Assembly (NCBI GenBank): GCA_029167225.1
Contig: JARFNK010000012.1
Location: 1 to 64,000 of the forward strand
From: Sphingobium arseniciresistens
GTDB lineage: Bacteria > Pseudomonadota > Alphaproteobacteria > Sphingomonadales > Sphingomonadaceae
DNA length: 64,000 bases
Reading direction: 5' to 3'
The stretch's first letter is position 1. Every line of letters begins with the position of its first letter. The translations under genes and the position numbers were made by a program. Below, one piece after another: positions 42,964 to 53,300 of this stretch. Under the pieces are notes generated by a model, which did no database searches, was not told where the DNA came from, and was given only the letters and a program-made list of their open reading frames with translations.

Positions 42964-43594
42964 AAAGAGCATTCGCGCGGCGGTCCTGACCCTGACCGCG
43001 GCGACCATATCAACCGTTCCGGCCCAAGCAAAATCGGGCTTTCTGGAGCCGCATCATCATTACCTATGGATCTTCTTCATATCGCTTGTTCTGATCGCTT
43101 GGCTCGGCCGCCGATTGCGGGTGCCAATCCGCCATCGATGGCGCCACCGGCAAGCGCGAACGATGTTCCTGCAACTGCAAGGGGCGGATCGCGGCCAGCC
43201 TCCGGGCGTCATCTATTCTCGCCTGCGCGGCATGGATCCGCTCGCGTTCGAGGAACTCCTGCTCGAATGCTTCGAGCGCCGTGGCTGCGGGGTTGTCCGT
43301 AATCGCCGCTATACCGGCGATGGCGGTCTTGACGGCAAGGTTATCATTCAGGGGCGGACCTGGCTTATCCAGGCCAAGCGCTATGCCAGCGCCATTCGTC
43401 CAGAGCATGTCGACGGATTTGCCACGCTGTGCCGGTCGAAGGGTATGCCGGGGCTATTTATTCATACCGGGCGGACAGGGCCGTCCAGCCGAGTCCTATT
43501 CGATCACCATACCCATATCGAAGTCATATCGGGCGAACGGCTCCTTGCTCCGATCCAGGGCGACCCGCTGATGATCATGGGGGTCGACATATGA
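42953..43594 (+). CDS. Membrane-anchored Mrr/RecB-like nuclease, 213 aa
   Basis: Residues 1-27 look like a signal or membrane segment (AAVLTLTAATISTVPAQAKS), followed by a second hydrophobic stretch (LWIFFISLVLIAWLG, about 37-51). The C-terminal half is a restriction-endonuclease-like fold of the Mrr_cat type: FEELLLECFERRGCGV, GDGGLDG and the catalytic IQAKRY. It overlaps the relaxase end by 11 bases. Such a gene next to MobF relaxases may work on DNA at the membrane during transfer, or act as a defence against incoming DNA. Unclear which. Confidence 0.75.
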   Translation: MIAEKSIRAAVLTLTAATISTVPAQAKSGFLEPHHHYLWIFFISLVLIAWLGRRLRVPIRHRWRHRQARTMFLQLQGADRGQPPGVIYSRLRGMDPLAFEELLLECFERRGCGVVRNRRYTGDGGLDGKVIIQGRTWLIQAKRYASAIRPEHVDGFATLCRSKGMPGLFIHTGRTGPSSRVLFDHHTHIEVISGERLLAPIQGDPLMIMGVDI

Positions 43595-44157
43595 TCACGC
43601 GGTCCACGCCCCTTGCACGTCGGGCACGTCCCCTTAAAACTTCTTGGGCGGTTCTCGCTTCGCTATTCCTTTCCAATCCGACCCAGGCGGCTTCTCGGGA
43701 GCCAGCAACGAGCATGTTGGAAGGCGAGATCGCCCGCTGTATCCGGCAGGCATCATCCGGCAAGCTCTGGCTTGAAAAAACCCTATGGGGCCTTCGGGAC
43801 CAGGAAGGCGGCTGGGTCGGCGCTGAGATCGAGAATAGCAATGGCAGCCATGATCTTGGCCCGTTGCAGGTCAATAGCTGGTGGGTTCCGAAGCTCGCCG
43901 CCATGACGGGACGTCCTGCTTCTCACGTGCGTTGGTGGCTCACGCACGACGCCTGCTTCAACGTGAACGCCGCCCGATGGATATTCCTGTCCAGCCTGGC
44001 GATGACACGGGATTATTGGAGGGCAGTGGGTGCCTACCATAGCCCCACTCAATGGCGGCAACGACGCTATGCAGCCAGCGTCGCGGTCCATCTCCAGCGA
44101 CGCTTCGGGCGAGACGCCTTCTTCACCCGTGCGTCGGTCCAGGTGGTGCGGCCATGA
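43591..44157 (+). CDS. Lytic transglycosylase (VirB1-like)
   Basis: An N-terminal export signal (about 17-34: SWAVLASLFLSNPTQAAS) is followed by an SLT-like domain: catalytic Glu in RDQEGGW (about 69-75), then NSNGSHDLGPLQVNSWW. It would open the peptidoglycan for the transfer channel. Length 188. ATG overlaps the previous stop. The same operon as the transfer genes. Confidence 0.85.
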   Translation: MITRSTPLARRARPLKTSWAVLASLFLSNPTQAASREPATSMLEGEIARCIRQASSGKLWLEKTLWGLRDQEGGWVGAEIENSNGSHDLGPLQVNSWWVPKLAAMTGRPASHVRWWLTHDACFNVNAARWIFLSSLAMTRDYWRAVGAYHSPTQWRQRRYAASVAVHLQRRFGRDAFFTRASVQVVRP

Positions 44158-44510
44158 AACGGCTACGCCTTCCTACCACGGCTTATGGAGCGGTGCCGCC
44201 AACCACGCCTTCCGAACGGCCCTCTTTACCGACCGCTTCCGCACATGACGAATCGCGATCGGACGATCGCTGGACAGTTCGGCGCAGCGCATTCTCGCGG
44301 GAACTTATCTTGGACGCCCAGGCTCTTTTCGAGGAGCGTTTGAAACGGCCCGTATCGGAAAATGAGGCTAGGAACCTTCTGGGGAACCTCGCGGACTATA
44401 TGTGGATGCTCGTCCAATGGGAGGTGACGCCGCCAGATGTCAATTCTAACATGCCCCCGAAGGCGTCTCCGCGGAAAAAACGAGGGCGACCCCGTAAAAC
44501 GCAGCGATAA
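44154..44510 (+). CDS. Small protein with AT-hook-like tail, 118 aa
   Basis: Overlaps the transglycosylase end by four bases. The centre (FSRELILDAQALFEERLKRP) is helical; the C-terminus KKRGRPRKTQR contains the RGRP core of an AT-hook, so it may bind AT-rich DNA. Unknown function. Last gene of the transfer operon. The next 100 bases to the recombinase hold no gene. Confidence 0.6.
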   Translation: MKRLRLPTTAYGAVPPTTPSERPSLPTASAHDESRSDDRWTVRRSAFSRELILDAQALFEERLKRPVSENEARNLLGNLADYMWMLVQWEVTPPDVNSNMPPKASPRKKRGRPRKTQR

Positions 44511-44610
44511 GACGACATACCTTCTGACCCATCCATGGGCACACCATTCGATCTAGAGAAGAGGGGAGGGGGTGTTGGGTGGATAGCTTCATTGCAGGTT
44601 GGAGTAAGAC

Positions 44611-46182
44611 ATGGCGAGGCCACGTAAAGCCAAGGAAACCAGGAACTCGGGAGCCCGTCAAAGATCGGCTGCCGAGAAAGCAGTCCTCTATGCTCGGGTT
44701 TCGACGGCGGAACAGGAGAAAGAAGGCTTTTCAATCGACGCCCAGATTGCGTTGATCCGGGATTATGCGGAGCGCCAAGGATTCGCCATTGTCGAGCAAT
44801 ATGTAGATGTAGAGACCGCCAAGAAGACCGGACGCACTCAATTTGAAGCGATGCTTAAATATCTACGGGCTCATCCCGGTGTCCGACATCTCCTCGTGGA
44901 GAAGACCGATCGCCTTTACCGAAACATCAAGGATTGGGTAACGCTCGACGCCTTCGATATCGAACTCCATCTCGTAAAGGAGGGAACAGTCCTTTCGCAC
45001 GAGTCGCGCTCGTCGGAAAAGTTCATGCATGGCATCAAGGTCCTGATGGCTAAGAACTACGTGGACAACCTATCCGAGGAAGCCAGGAAGGGGATGATCG
45101 AGAAGGCCAAGCAAGGTATTTGGCCGACACACGCTCCCATCGGCTATCTCAATGTCGTTGGTCCGCACGGCAAAAAAATCATCGTGCCCGACCCCGACAT
45201 GGCGCCAATCGTCACACGCGTTTTCGAGTGGTTTGAGACAGGGAGTTATTCTCTCAAGGAGGTTACGGCGAAGGCCCGCGCCGACGGTCTGCGATATCGC
45301 CGCAGCGGTCGACCCGTGGGTCTGAGCACGATCCACTATACGCTTCGCAATCGCTTGTATGCTGGGGCGTTCGAATGGGCTGGCAGGCTCTACCAAGGCA
45401 CCCATGAGCCCATCGTCACTACCGAGACATGGGAGAACGTCCAAGAGGTATTGGATGGCCGTAGCGTCAGCAACGTGCGCGCTGAGCCTCTGCGATTCGC
45501 ATTCGCCGGTCTGATCACGTGTGGGCATTGCGGCTGCGCAGTTGTCGCGCAGATGCAGCGAGGCCGCTACATCTACTACCACTGCTCAGGCTTCAAGCAG
45601 AAGTGCCCCGAGAAATATGTTCGGGAAGAGGCCTTGGTTCAGGCGTTCGAGGAACAGCTCGCGCGTCTCCACATGGATGACAGGGTCTTCTCGCTGATCG
45701 AAAGAGCTATCCGGGAAGCGCACACCGACAAGAGCAGGGAGAGAGTGGAGACGGTCGGACGCCTTCGCCTAGAAGCCGATCGTCTTCAGGAACGGCTCGA
45801 TAAGCTCTACGTCGATCATCTCGATGGCAGGATCACCGCCGACATGCATGACCGAATGGCGTCCACATGGCGAGAAGAACGGGCTAGGTGTCAACGTCAG
45901 ATCGAGCTTCTCCACAACGCTGAAGATAATTTCGTCGATGACGGAATCGCGTTGCTTGACCTAGCTCGAAAGGCTCATCGAACCTTCAGCATACAGTCTC
46001 CCGGTGCCAAAAACACCGCTTTGGATCTGTTGGTTTTGAACAGCACTTGGGCTCATGGGAAGCTCACAGTTACCTTCCGAGAACCCTTTGGAATGCTTGA
46101 GAAAATGCCCCCTGAAACTCCGAGCCCGGAACCCGAAAAAGGGCCCGAAAACTCGGATGTTTCAGAATGGCTCCCTGAGTAG
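44611..46182 (+). CDS. Large serine recombinase (integrase of the element)
   Basis: Site-specific recombinase that probably integrates and excises the element. The N-terminal resolvase domain has catalytic Ser31 in LYARVSTAEQ; a recombinase domain follows (GIWPTHAPIGYL, about 169-180), then a zinc ribbon with C304, C307, C325 and C332 and a coiled-coil C-terminus (about 370-440). Length 523 is typical. The last codons (WLPE, stop at 46180-46182) lie inside the tRNA-Asn gene on the other strand, so the element end runs through its own integrase gene. Confidence 0.9.
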   Translation: MARPRKAKETRNSGARQRSAAEKAVLYARVSTAEQEKEGFSIDAQIALIRDYAERQGFAIVEQYVDVETAKKTGRTQFEAMLKYLRAHPGVRHLLVEKTDRLYRNIKDWVTLDAFDIELHLVKEGTVLSHESRSSEKFMHGIKVLMAKNYVDNLSEEARKGMIEKAKQGIWPTHAPIGYLNVVGPHGKKIIVPDPDMAPIVTRVFEWFETGSYSLKEVTAKARADGLRYRRSGRPVGLSTIHYTLRNRLYAGAFEWAGRLYQGTHEPIVTTETWENVQEVLDGRSVSNVRAEPLRFAFAGLITCGHCGCAVVAQMQRGRYIYYHCSGFKQKCPEKYVREEALVQAFEEQLARLHMDDRVFSLIERAIREAHTDKSRERVETVGRLRLEADRLQERLDKLYVDHLDGRITADMHDRMASTWREERARCQRQIELLHNAEDNFVDDGIALLDLARKAHRTFSIQSPGAKNTALDLLVLNSTWAHGKLTVTFREPFGMLEKMPPETPSPEPEKGPENSDVSEWLPE

Positions 46183-46198
46183 GATTCGAACCTACGAC
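46168..46198. other. Candidate right attachment site (attR) at tRNA-Asn 3' end
   Basis: The recombinase gene ends within this segment, which is the CCA end and T-arm side of tRNA-Asn. Integration at the 3' end of a tRNA gene leaves the tRNA complete, as seen here. A matching copy of this segment is expected at the far left end of the element, outside the window. Confidence 0.6.
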
Positions 46199-46242
46199 CG
46201 TCCGATTAACAGTCGGATGCTCTACCGCTGAGCTATCAGGGA
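46168..46242 (-). tRNA. tRNA-Asn (GTT)
   Basis: Read on the minus strand from 46242: acceptor TCCCTGA, D-arm GCTCAGCGGTAGAGC, anticodon loop CTGTTAA (anticodon GTT), T-arm GTAGGTTCGAATCCTAC, acceptor TCAGGGA, discriminator G and an encoded CCA. All stems pair. Confidence 0.97.
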
Positions 46243-46326
46243 CCATTGCGGTGCCGGCCATTCCGCCGGGCAGGCCGCGCCTATAGCAGCGGGATTCGGA
46301 AAAGCGCAAGCGCTAAAACAGCGCCT

Positions 46327-47103
46327 TCATGCGATAAATTGTTCGGCCGCGATCCGGTCGTCCAGCGTGTGTTCGGGATCGAACAGAAGCGTCAGCGGCG
46401 TTGCGCGGTCGATGCCGACTTCCACGGTCGCAACGTCGCGCACTTCGCGCTGGTCCGCCACGGCGCTGACGGGGCGCTTGACCGCGTCCAGCACGGAGAA
46501 GCGCAACGTCGTCCCCTCGGGCAGGATGGCGCCGCGCCAGCGTCGGGGGCGGAAGGGGCTGATCGGCGTCAGGGCGACGAGGCCGGAGCCGAGCGGCAGG
46601 ATAGGGCCGTGCGCGGACAGGTTATAGGCCGTGGAGCCGGCAGGAGTGGCCACCAGCACGCCATCGCAGACCAGCTCAGGCAAAACGACGCGGCCGTTGA
46701 CCTCCACCTCCAGCTTCGCGGTCTGGCGCGTTTCGCGCAGCAGGGAGACTTCGTTGATCGCGGGGATCGAAAAGCGCTCGCCGTCGATCGTCTCGACCCG
46801 CATCCGCAGGGGATTGACCTTGTAGACCTTCGCTGTCTCCAGCCGGTGTTCCAGGCGCTCCAGACGCCATTCGTTCATCAGGAAGCCGACGGTGCCCAGG
46901 TTCATGCCGAAGACCGGGACCATCCGGTGCGATTCGAGCATGGCATGGAGGGTCTGCAGCATGAAGCCGTCGCCGCCGAGCGCGATCAGCATGTCGGCCT
47001 CCTCGGGCGGCACGAAGTCATAGGCGGCGCGCAGGCGCTCCTCGGCAGCACGCGCGGCCTGGGTAGGCGACGCCACGAGCCCCCGGCGGGGTTCTGTGCT
47101 CAT
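46327..47103 (-). CDS. nadK: NAD kinase
   Basis: Phosphorylates NAD+ to NADP+ in the cytosol. GGDG (43-46), NEVSLLRET (about 116-124) and TPAGSTAYN (about 152-160) are the conserved motifs. Length 258 is typical of alphaproteobacteria. It overlaps the moaA stop by four bases, so it is the second gene of a moaA-nadK operon. First core chromosomal protein gene after the element. Confidence 0.92.
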   Translation of the reverse strand: MSTEPRRGLVASPTQAARAAEERLRAAYDFVPPEEADMLIALGGDGFMLQTLHAMLESHRMVPVFGMNLGTVGFLMNEWRLERLEHRLETAKVYKVNPLRMRVETIDGERFSIPAINEVSLLRETRQTAKLEVEVNGRVVLPELVCDGVLVATPAGSTAYNLSAHGPILPLGSGLVALTPISPFRPRRWRGAILPEGTTLRFSVLDAVKRPVSAVADQREVRDVATVEVGIDRATPLTLLFDPEHTLDDRIAAEQFIA

Positions 47104-48122
47104 CCGCCGGTAACGCTCATATGGCGACGGGTTGCGGCCTGCGCGTTGGGCGCGATCGAGAACTGGTGGCGCAGGGGCTTGGCGGCAAGCGCCCGGTTCA
47201 GCAGCGCGTCGATCGCAGGGGCTCCACCTTCACGGAAGGCGGCCTTCAGGTCGACATGATCCTCATGGCCCAGGCACATGTAGATGCGGCCCTGACAGGT
47301 CAGCCGCATGCGGTTGCAGCCGGCGCAGAAATTATCGCTCATCGGCGTGATAAGGCCCAGGCGCACGTTCATGCCCTCGACGGCATGATAGCGTGCGGGG
47401 CCACCGGTGCGGTGTGCGACGGCGGTGATGCTGTGCTGTTCCCTGACCGGCGCGAGCGCCTCGGCGAGCGGCAGATAGCGATCGGTGCGATCTTCCTCGA
47501 TCTCGCCCAGCGGCATCGTCTCGATCAGGGTCAGGTCATGCCCCTGCGCGTCGCACCAGCGGAGCATCGGCAGGATCTCGTCTTCGTTCAGCCCGCGCAG
47601 CGCCACCATGTTGATCTTGACGGCGATCCCTTCGGCCCGCGCGGCGGCGATGCCCTCCAGCACCTTGTCCAGCTTGCCGCCGCGGGTGATGAAGGCGAAG
47701 CGATCGGGATCGATACTGTCCAGGCTGACATTGATCCGGCGGATACCGGCGTCGGCCAGCGCCGCGGCATGCTCGGCCAGGTGCGTGCCATTGGTGGTGA
47801 GGGTGAGTTCGTCGAGCGTGCCTGCCTTGACATGCCGCCCGATGCGGCGGGCAAGATCCACGAAGTCCCGCCGGACCAGGGGCTCGCCGCCGCTCAGCCT
47901 GATCTTGCGCACGCCGCGCGCGATGAAGCTGTCGGAGATGATCGCGATTTCCTCCAGCGTCAGCAATTCGTTGCGGGGCAGGAAGGTCATGCGTTCCGAC
48001 ATGCAATAGCGGCAGCGCAGGTCGCAGCGATCAGTCACGGAAATGCGCAGATAATCAATCCGCCGGCCAAAGCCGTCGGTCATCGACCGTCCATCTGCCT
48101 TTTCGCTCTTTTCCATTGCCAT
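47100..48122 (-). CDS. moaA: GTP 3',8-cyclase MoaA
   Basis: Radical-SAM enzyme of molybdenum-cofactor synthesis. The N-terminal cluster motif is CDLRCRYC (Cys33, 37, 40), the C-terminal cluster is FCAGCNRMRLTC (about 268-279), and the protein ends in the conserved GG needed for catalysis. Two starts are possible: 48122 and 48083 (MTDGFGRRIDYL). Neither has a strong ribosome binding site; the second fits the family length better. Confidence 0.93.
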   Translation of the reverse strand: MAMEKSEKADGRSMTDGFGRRIDYLRISVTDRCDLRCRYCMSERMTFLPRNELLTLEEIAIISDSFIARGVRKIRLSGGEPLVRRDFVDLARRIGRHVKAGTLDELTLTTNGTHLAEHAAALADAGIRRINVSLDSIDPDRFAFITRGGKLDKVLEGIAAARAEGIAVKINMVALRGLNEDEILPMLRWCDAQGHDLTLIETMPLGEIEEDRTDRYLPLAEALAPVREQHSITAVAHRTGGPARYHAVEGMNVRLGLITPMSDNFCAGCNRMRLTCQGRIYMCLGHEDHVDLKAAFREGGAPAIDALLNRALAAKPLRHQFSIAPNAQAATRRHMSVTGG

Positions 48123-48293
48123 TAGCTAGGACATGGCAGGGGCGGGTGCAAGGCGTGCGGCAGGAACGATGGATATTGCGCCGCTTTATTGTGCCGTCAA
48201 ACCTGCGGTAAGGTTCAGGCGTTAGAGCGGCTGCAAGCATGGGGTCATGCTTGGGCGGCTGGCCCGTCCCGGCATAATCGCGAAAGGAGTTTC

Positions 48294-50369
48294 ATGGTCG
48301 AGGGGGAACAGCGCGGCAATTGGCGGCCTGGGCTGTTCATCCTTTCGGCGCGGGATCGCGACGGGCTGGCGCAGTGCGCGTCGCAGGCCGGCTGGCGTAG
48401 TATTGCGGCGCGGCGCCATGTCGGGCTTGCCCGGCGCTTCCTTGCCTCCGAAGCGCTCGTCGCGATGGTGGACATGCGCGGCGTGCCGGAGCGGACCGAG
48501 CAGCTTGCGGCGTTGAACGACGCCGTCGTCGCGGCAGGGGCCGCCTTGATTGCGGTGATAGATGCCGAGGATGTGGCGGCGGTGCCGGATCTCGTCGCGG
48601 CGGGCGCGACCCATTATCTGGTCGCCCCGGTCACGGTGCCGGCGTTGCAGGCGGTGCTCGCCAGCGCGCTGGTACATGTCGAGCGCGTGGGCGGCGGCGT
48701 CGCCCAGGCGCGCGACCGCCAGGCGATCTACCGCAGCGACTCGTTGGGCTGGCGTCTGGATCTGGCCACGGGGTTGGTGACGGTCAGCGAGGCCCTGGCC
48801 CGAGAGCTTGACCTAGCTGCCAGGCCCTGCCGTGTGCGCACTCTGCTGCGTATCGTGGCGGGGGACGACCGCCAGGGAATGATCGCCGCGATCCAGACCG
48901 CGCTGCGACGGGGCGGGCCGACCGCCTTTGCCCATGCGCTTGCAGACGGCATGGCGCGGCGGGTGGTCCAGCATCTTCACCCCGACGCGGGGGGGATTTC
49001 CGGGAGGGTCGAGCCCTTTCCTTCGGCCACGGCCCGCATGCCGGAACAGCGCGATTACCTTACCGGCCTGCGCAATCGCGCGGGGGCACTTGCGTGGCTG
49101 GACAATGCATTGCTGGCCGACGGCGGGGAGGGCATGCAGACCCTCGATGGCGAGGGCCGTCCGATCGCGCTGCTGATCGGCATCAGCCAGTTCGACAGGC
49201 TTAATTCCGCCTATGGCCAGTTTGCCGGCGACGCGCTGCTCAGCCGGTCCGCGCGGCGGATGGAGCGGCTGGTGGACGATCTGGCGCCGGGCGATGCGAT
49301 CGTCGCCCGGATCGCGGGGACGACGTTCCTCGTCGCGCTCCGGCACGTTCATGCCGATCGCGCGATCTTCCTGGCGCAGCGGCTGGTCGCGGAGGTCAGC
49401 AAGCCGTTCAGCGCGGGCGACCACTTGATCCGAATGACGGCGCGCTGCGGCATTGCAGAGGCGCTGCGCGGCGACGATGCGGCGCGGCTGTTGCGGCGGG
49501 CGGGCACGGCGCTGGCGGATGCACGCGCCTCGACCGGCGAAGGCATCCGCATCCTGCGCCGTGAACGCGAAAGCCAGGCGGTCGATGACGACCGGCTGGA
49601 AACCGACCTGCGGCTCGCGCTCGACCGGGGCGAGATCGATGTGGTGTTCCAGCCGCAATATGCCACGGCGGACGGCCGCATGGCCGGGGTGGAGGCGCTC
49701 GCGCGCTGGCAGCACCCCCATTATGGCATGCTGGGGGCAGGCGCGCTGTTCGCGGCGGCTGGTCGGTCCGATTTCATGCTGCCGCTTTCGGCCCATATCC
49801 AGAGCCAGGCGCTGCGGCTCGCCGCTGGCTGGCCCGGTGCGCTGAGCGAGGTGAGGCTGTCGATCAACGTCACTGCCGCCGATATTGCCCAGCCGGACTT
49901 TCTTGCGGATTTTCTCGCGCGCGTCGATGGCCAGGGCTTTCCGCGTGGGCGCGTGACGGTGGAGATCACCGAGAGCGGCCTGATCGAGGATATGGTCAGC
50001 GCCGTCCAGCTGCTCGACCGGCTGCGCGAGGCGGGGCTGCGCGTCGCCATCGACGATTTCGGCACCGGCTATTCCAGCCTCGCCTATCTGAAGGCACTAC
50101 CGCTCGATTATCTGAAGATCGACAGGGCGTTGGCGCAGGATATCGCCGGGTCGCGGCGCGATCGGGTGATCGTGCGCGGGGTGATCCAGATGGCGAAGTC
50201 GCTGGGGCTGGAGGTCATCGCGGAAGGCGTGGAAACCGAACAGCAGCTGGCGCTGCTCGCCCATGAGGGCTGCGATTATTTCCAGGGTTTCCTCCGTTCC
50301 GCGGCAGTCGACGGCGCGGAGCTGGCTGCGTTGGCGGGGGCAGGGGCAGGGGCAGGCACCGAGCGCTGA
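48294..50369 (+). CDS. Degenerate GGDEF / intact EAL domain protein, 691 aa
   Basis: The EAL domain (about 435-685) has EALARW, the acidic residues in EITESGL, DDFGTGYSSLAYLKALPLDY and AEGVETEQ, so it should be a c-di-GMP phosphodiesterase. The GGDEF domain (about 265-420) has lost the signature: the segment reads RIAGTTFLVALRH. The N-terminal 150 residues resemble a receiver-like domain (MVDMRGVPERTEQLAAL) without the phosphorylated Asp. No membrane segment. Start at 48294 has AAAGGAG upstream. Divergent from moaA. Confidence 0.85.
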   Translation: MVEGEQRGNWRPGLFILSARDRDGLAQCASQAGWRSIAARRHVGLARRFLASEALVAMVDMRGVPERTEQLAALNDAVVAAGAALIAVIDAEDVAAVPDLVAAGATHYLVAPVTVPALQAVLASALVHVERVGGGVAQARDRQAIYRSDSLGWRLDLATGLVTVSEALARELDLAARPCRVRTLLRIVAGDDRQGMIAAIQTALRRGGPTAFAHALADGMARRVVQHLHPDAGGISGRVEPFPSATARMPEQRDYLTGLRNRAGALAWLDNALLADGGEGMQTLDGEGRPIALLIGISQFDRLNSAYGQFAGDALLSRSARRMERLVDDLAPGDAIVARIAGTTFLVALRHVHADRAIFLAQRLVAEVSKPFSAGDHLIRMTARCGIAEALRGDDAARLLRRAGTALADARASTGEGIRILRRERESQAVDDDRLETDLRLALDRGEIDVVFQPQYATADGRMAGVEALARWQHPHYGMLGAGALFAAAGRSDFMLPLSAHIQSQALRLAAGWPGALSEVRLSINVTAADIAQPDFLADFLARVDGQGFPRGRVTVEITESGLIEDMVSAVQLLDRLREAGLRVAIDDFGTGYSSLAYLKALPLDYLKIDRALAQDIAGSRRDRVIVRGVIQMAKSLGLEVIAEGVETEQQLALLAHEGCDYFQGFLRSAAVDGAELAALAGAGAGAGTER

Positions 50370-50398
50370 TCGCGCCTGGGGCCGGCCCATGCCCGGTC

Positions 50399-53300
50399 CT
50401 ATGTTCGGGCCGACTTCGCCAGCCCCTTGGAGAGTTGCAGCGCCGCGTTGAGCCGGGCCACCGGATCGGCCCAGCTGCGCATGAACAGCAATTTGCTGTC
50501 CGGCCGCAACCGCGCCGTGCCTTCCAGCCGCTGGACATAGGCGATCAGGCCCGGCGGATTGGGGAAATAGTCGTTGGCGAAGCTGACGAGCGCGCCATTG
50601 GGGCCGACATCGATCTTGGCGATGTTCGCGCGCAGGCAGTTCTGCTTGATCTCGATGAGCTTGAGCAGGTTCTGCGTGGGGGCAGGCAGCTTGCCGAAGC
50701 GGTCGATCAGCTCGGCGGCGAAGGCCTCGATGCCCTGGCGGTCCTCCAGTTCGTTGATCCGGCGATACAGCGCCATGCGCAGGTCGAGATCCGGCACATA
50801 ATCGTCCGGGATCATGATCGGCGCATCGATCGTGATCTGCGGCGAATAGGCGTCGCGCTGCGGCGCCTCCAGCCCCGCGCCACCGGCCTTGGCGGCCAGG
50901 ATCGCGTCTTCCAGCATCGACTGGTAGAGTTCGAAGCCGACTTCCCTGATGTGGCCCGATTGCTCGTCGCCCACCAGATTGCCGGCGCCGCGAATGTCGA
51001 GGTCATGGCTGGCAAGCTGGAAGCCCGCGCCCAGAGTGTCGAGGTCGGAAAGCACCTTTAGCCGCTTCTCTGCGGTCTCGGTGACGATCCGGTCGGCTGG
51101 CGTGGTGAAATAGGCATAGGCCCGCGTCTTCGAGCGGCCCACGCGCCCGCGCAGCTGATAGAGCTGGGCAAGGCCGAAGCGGTCGGCGCGGTGGATGATG
51201 AGCGTGTTGGCACTCGGGATGTCGAGCCCGCTCTCGACGATGGTGGTCGAGAGCAGCACGTCGTAGCGCTTGTCGTAGAAGGCCGACATGCGCTCTTCCA
51301 CTTCGCTCGCGCTCATCTGGCCATGGGCGGTGATGGGCCGGATTTCCGGGACTTCGGTGCGCAGGAACTCCTCGATATCGGCAAGGTCGGCGATCCGGGG
51401 TACGACGAAGAAGCTCTGGCCGCCGCGATAATGTTCGCGCAGCAGCGCCTCGCGGATGACCACGCCATCCCACGGCATCACATAGGTCCGCACCGCGAGC
51501 CGATCGACCGGCGGCGTCTGGATGACGGAAAGGTCGCGCAGGCCGGACATCGCCATCTGCAACGTGCGCGGGATCGGCGTCGCCGTCAGCGTCAGCACAT
51601 GCACATCGGTCTTCAGCTGCTTCAGCCGTTCCTTGTGGGTAACGCCGAAGCGCTGCTCCTCGTCGACGATGACGAGGCCGAGCCGCTTGAATTCCAGCCC
51701 CTTGGTGAGCAGCGCATGGGTGCCGATGACGATATCGAGCGTGCCGTCGGCCAGGCCCTCCTTCACCTTCTTGGCCTCTGCTGCGGGCACAAGGCGGGAG
51801 AGACGACCGATATTCAGAGGGAAGCCACGAAAGCGCTCCTCGAAATTCATGTGATGCTGGCGCGCGAGCAGGGTGGTGGGGCAGATGAGCACCACCTGCA
51901 TCCCCGCCATCGCCGCGACGAAGGCCGCGCGCAGGGCGACTTCCGTCTTGCCGAAGCCCACGTCGCCGCAGACGAGCCGGTCCATCGGCTTGCCCGCGCC
52001 CAGATCCTCGACCACGTCGGAAATGGCGCGGTCCTGATCCTCGGTTTCCTGATAGGGGAAGCGGTCGACGAAGGCGGGATAGCCGGCTGCATCGGGCTCG
52101 GCCACGCTCGCCTGCCTCAGCGCGCGGAGGGCGGCGGTCCTGAGCAGTTCACCCGCGATCTCGCGGATGCGCTCCTTCATCTTGGCCTTGCGGCGCTGCC
52201 ATGCCTCGCCGCCGAGCTTGTCGAGCGCTACGCCGTCGCTTTCCGAGCCGTAGCGGGAGAGCACGTCGAGATTTTCGACCGGTACATACAGCTTGTCGCC
52301 GCCGGCATAGCCCAGCTGCACGCAGTCATGCGGCGCCTTGCCGACGGGAATGGAGGTGAGCCCGTCATAGCGGCCGATACCGTGATCGGCATGGACGACG
52401 AGGTCGCCGGGGGTCAGTGTCGCCAGTTCCGAGAGGAAGGCGTCGGCGCTCTTCTTGCGCTTGTTCCGCCGCACCAGCCGGTCGCCCAGCATGTCCTGCT
52501 CGGTGAGCAGCGCGACATCGGGCGCGGTGAAGCCATGGTCGAGCGGCAAGACGGCGAGCGAGATGCTGCCGCCGGCCGCCGTGCCCAGCGCTTCCTGCCA
52601 GTTGTCGGTCTCGACCAGCCGCTTGACGCCATGATCGGCGAGCAGGCCGGAGAGCCGCTCGCGCGCGCCCTTCGAATAGCTGGCGATCACGATCTTCTTG
52701 GTGCCCAGGCGCAGGGCGGCCAGATGTTTGGCCACCGCTTCGTAGATATTGACGTTCTGCGCGCGCTCGGGCGCGAAGTCGCGGGCGCTGTCCACGCCGA
52801 AATCCAGCACCTTGGCGCTTTCGGGCTCATGGAAGGGGGTGGTGCTGTGGACGGGCAGGCTCTCCGTCGTCGCCTGCCATTCCTGCGCGGTCAGGTAGAG
52901 GCTTTCGGGTGGCAGCGGGCGGTAGGCGCCGGGATTGGAGGATTGCGCCGCGATCCGGTTCGCATGATAATCTCGGATCGCCTCGAACCGCCCCTCGGCC
53001 GCGCCGGCGACCCCATGGTCGGCGATGACGACGACATCATCGCCCAGATGATCGGCGAGCGGCACCAGCCGTTCCTCGAACAGTGGCAGCCAGTGCTCCA
53101 TGCCGGCCAGCCGCCGGCCATCGCTCACCGCCTGATACAGCGGATCGCCGGTGGCGGTCGCGCCGAAGGTCTCGCGATAGCGGCTGCGGAAGCGCTTGAT
53201 GGTCTCTTCGTCCAGCAGCGCCTCGGACGCGGGGAGCAGGGTGAAGCCTGCGATATTGCCGGTCGTACGCTGGTTCGATGGATCGAAGCTGCGCATCGTC

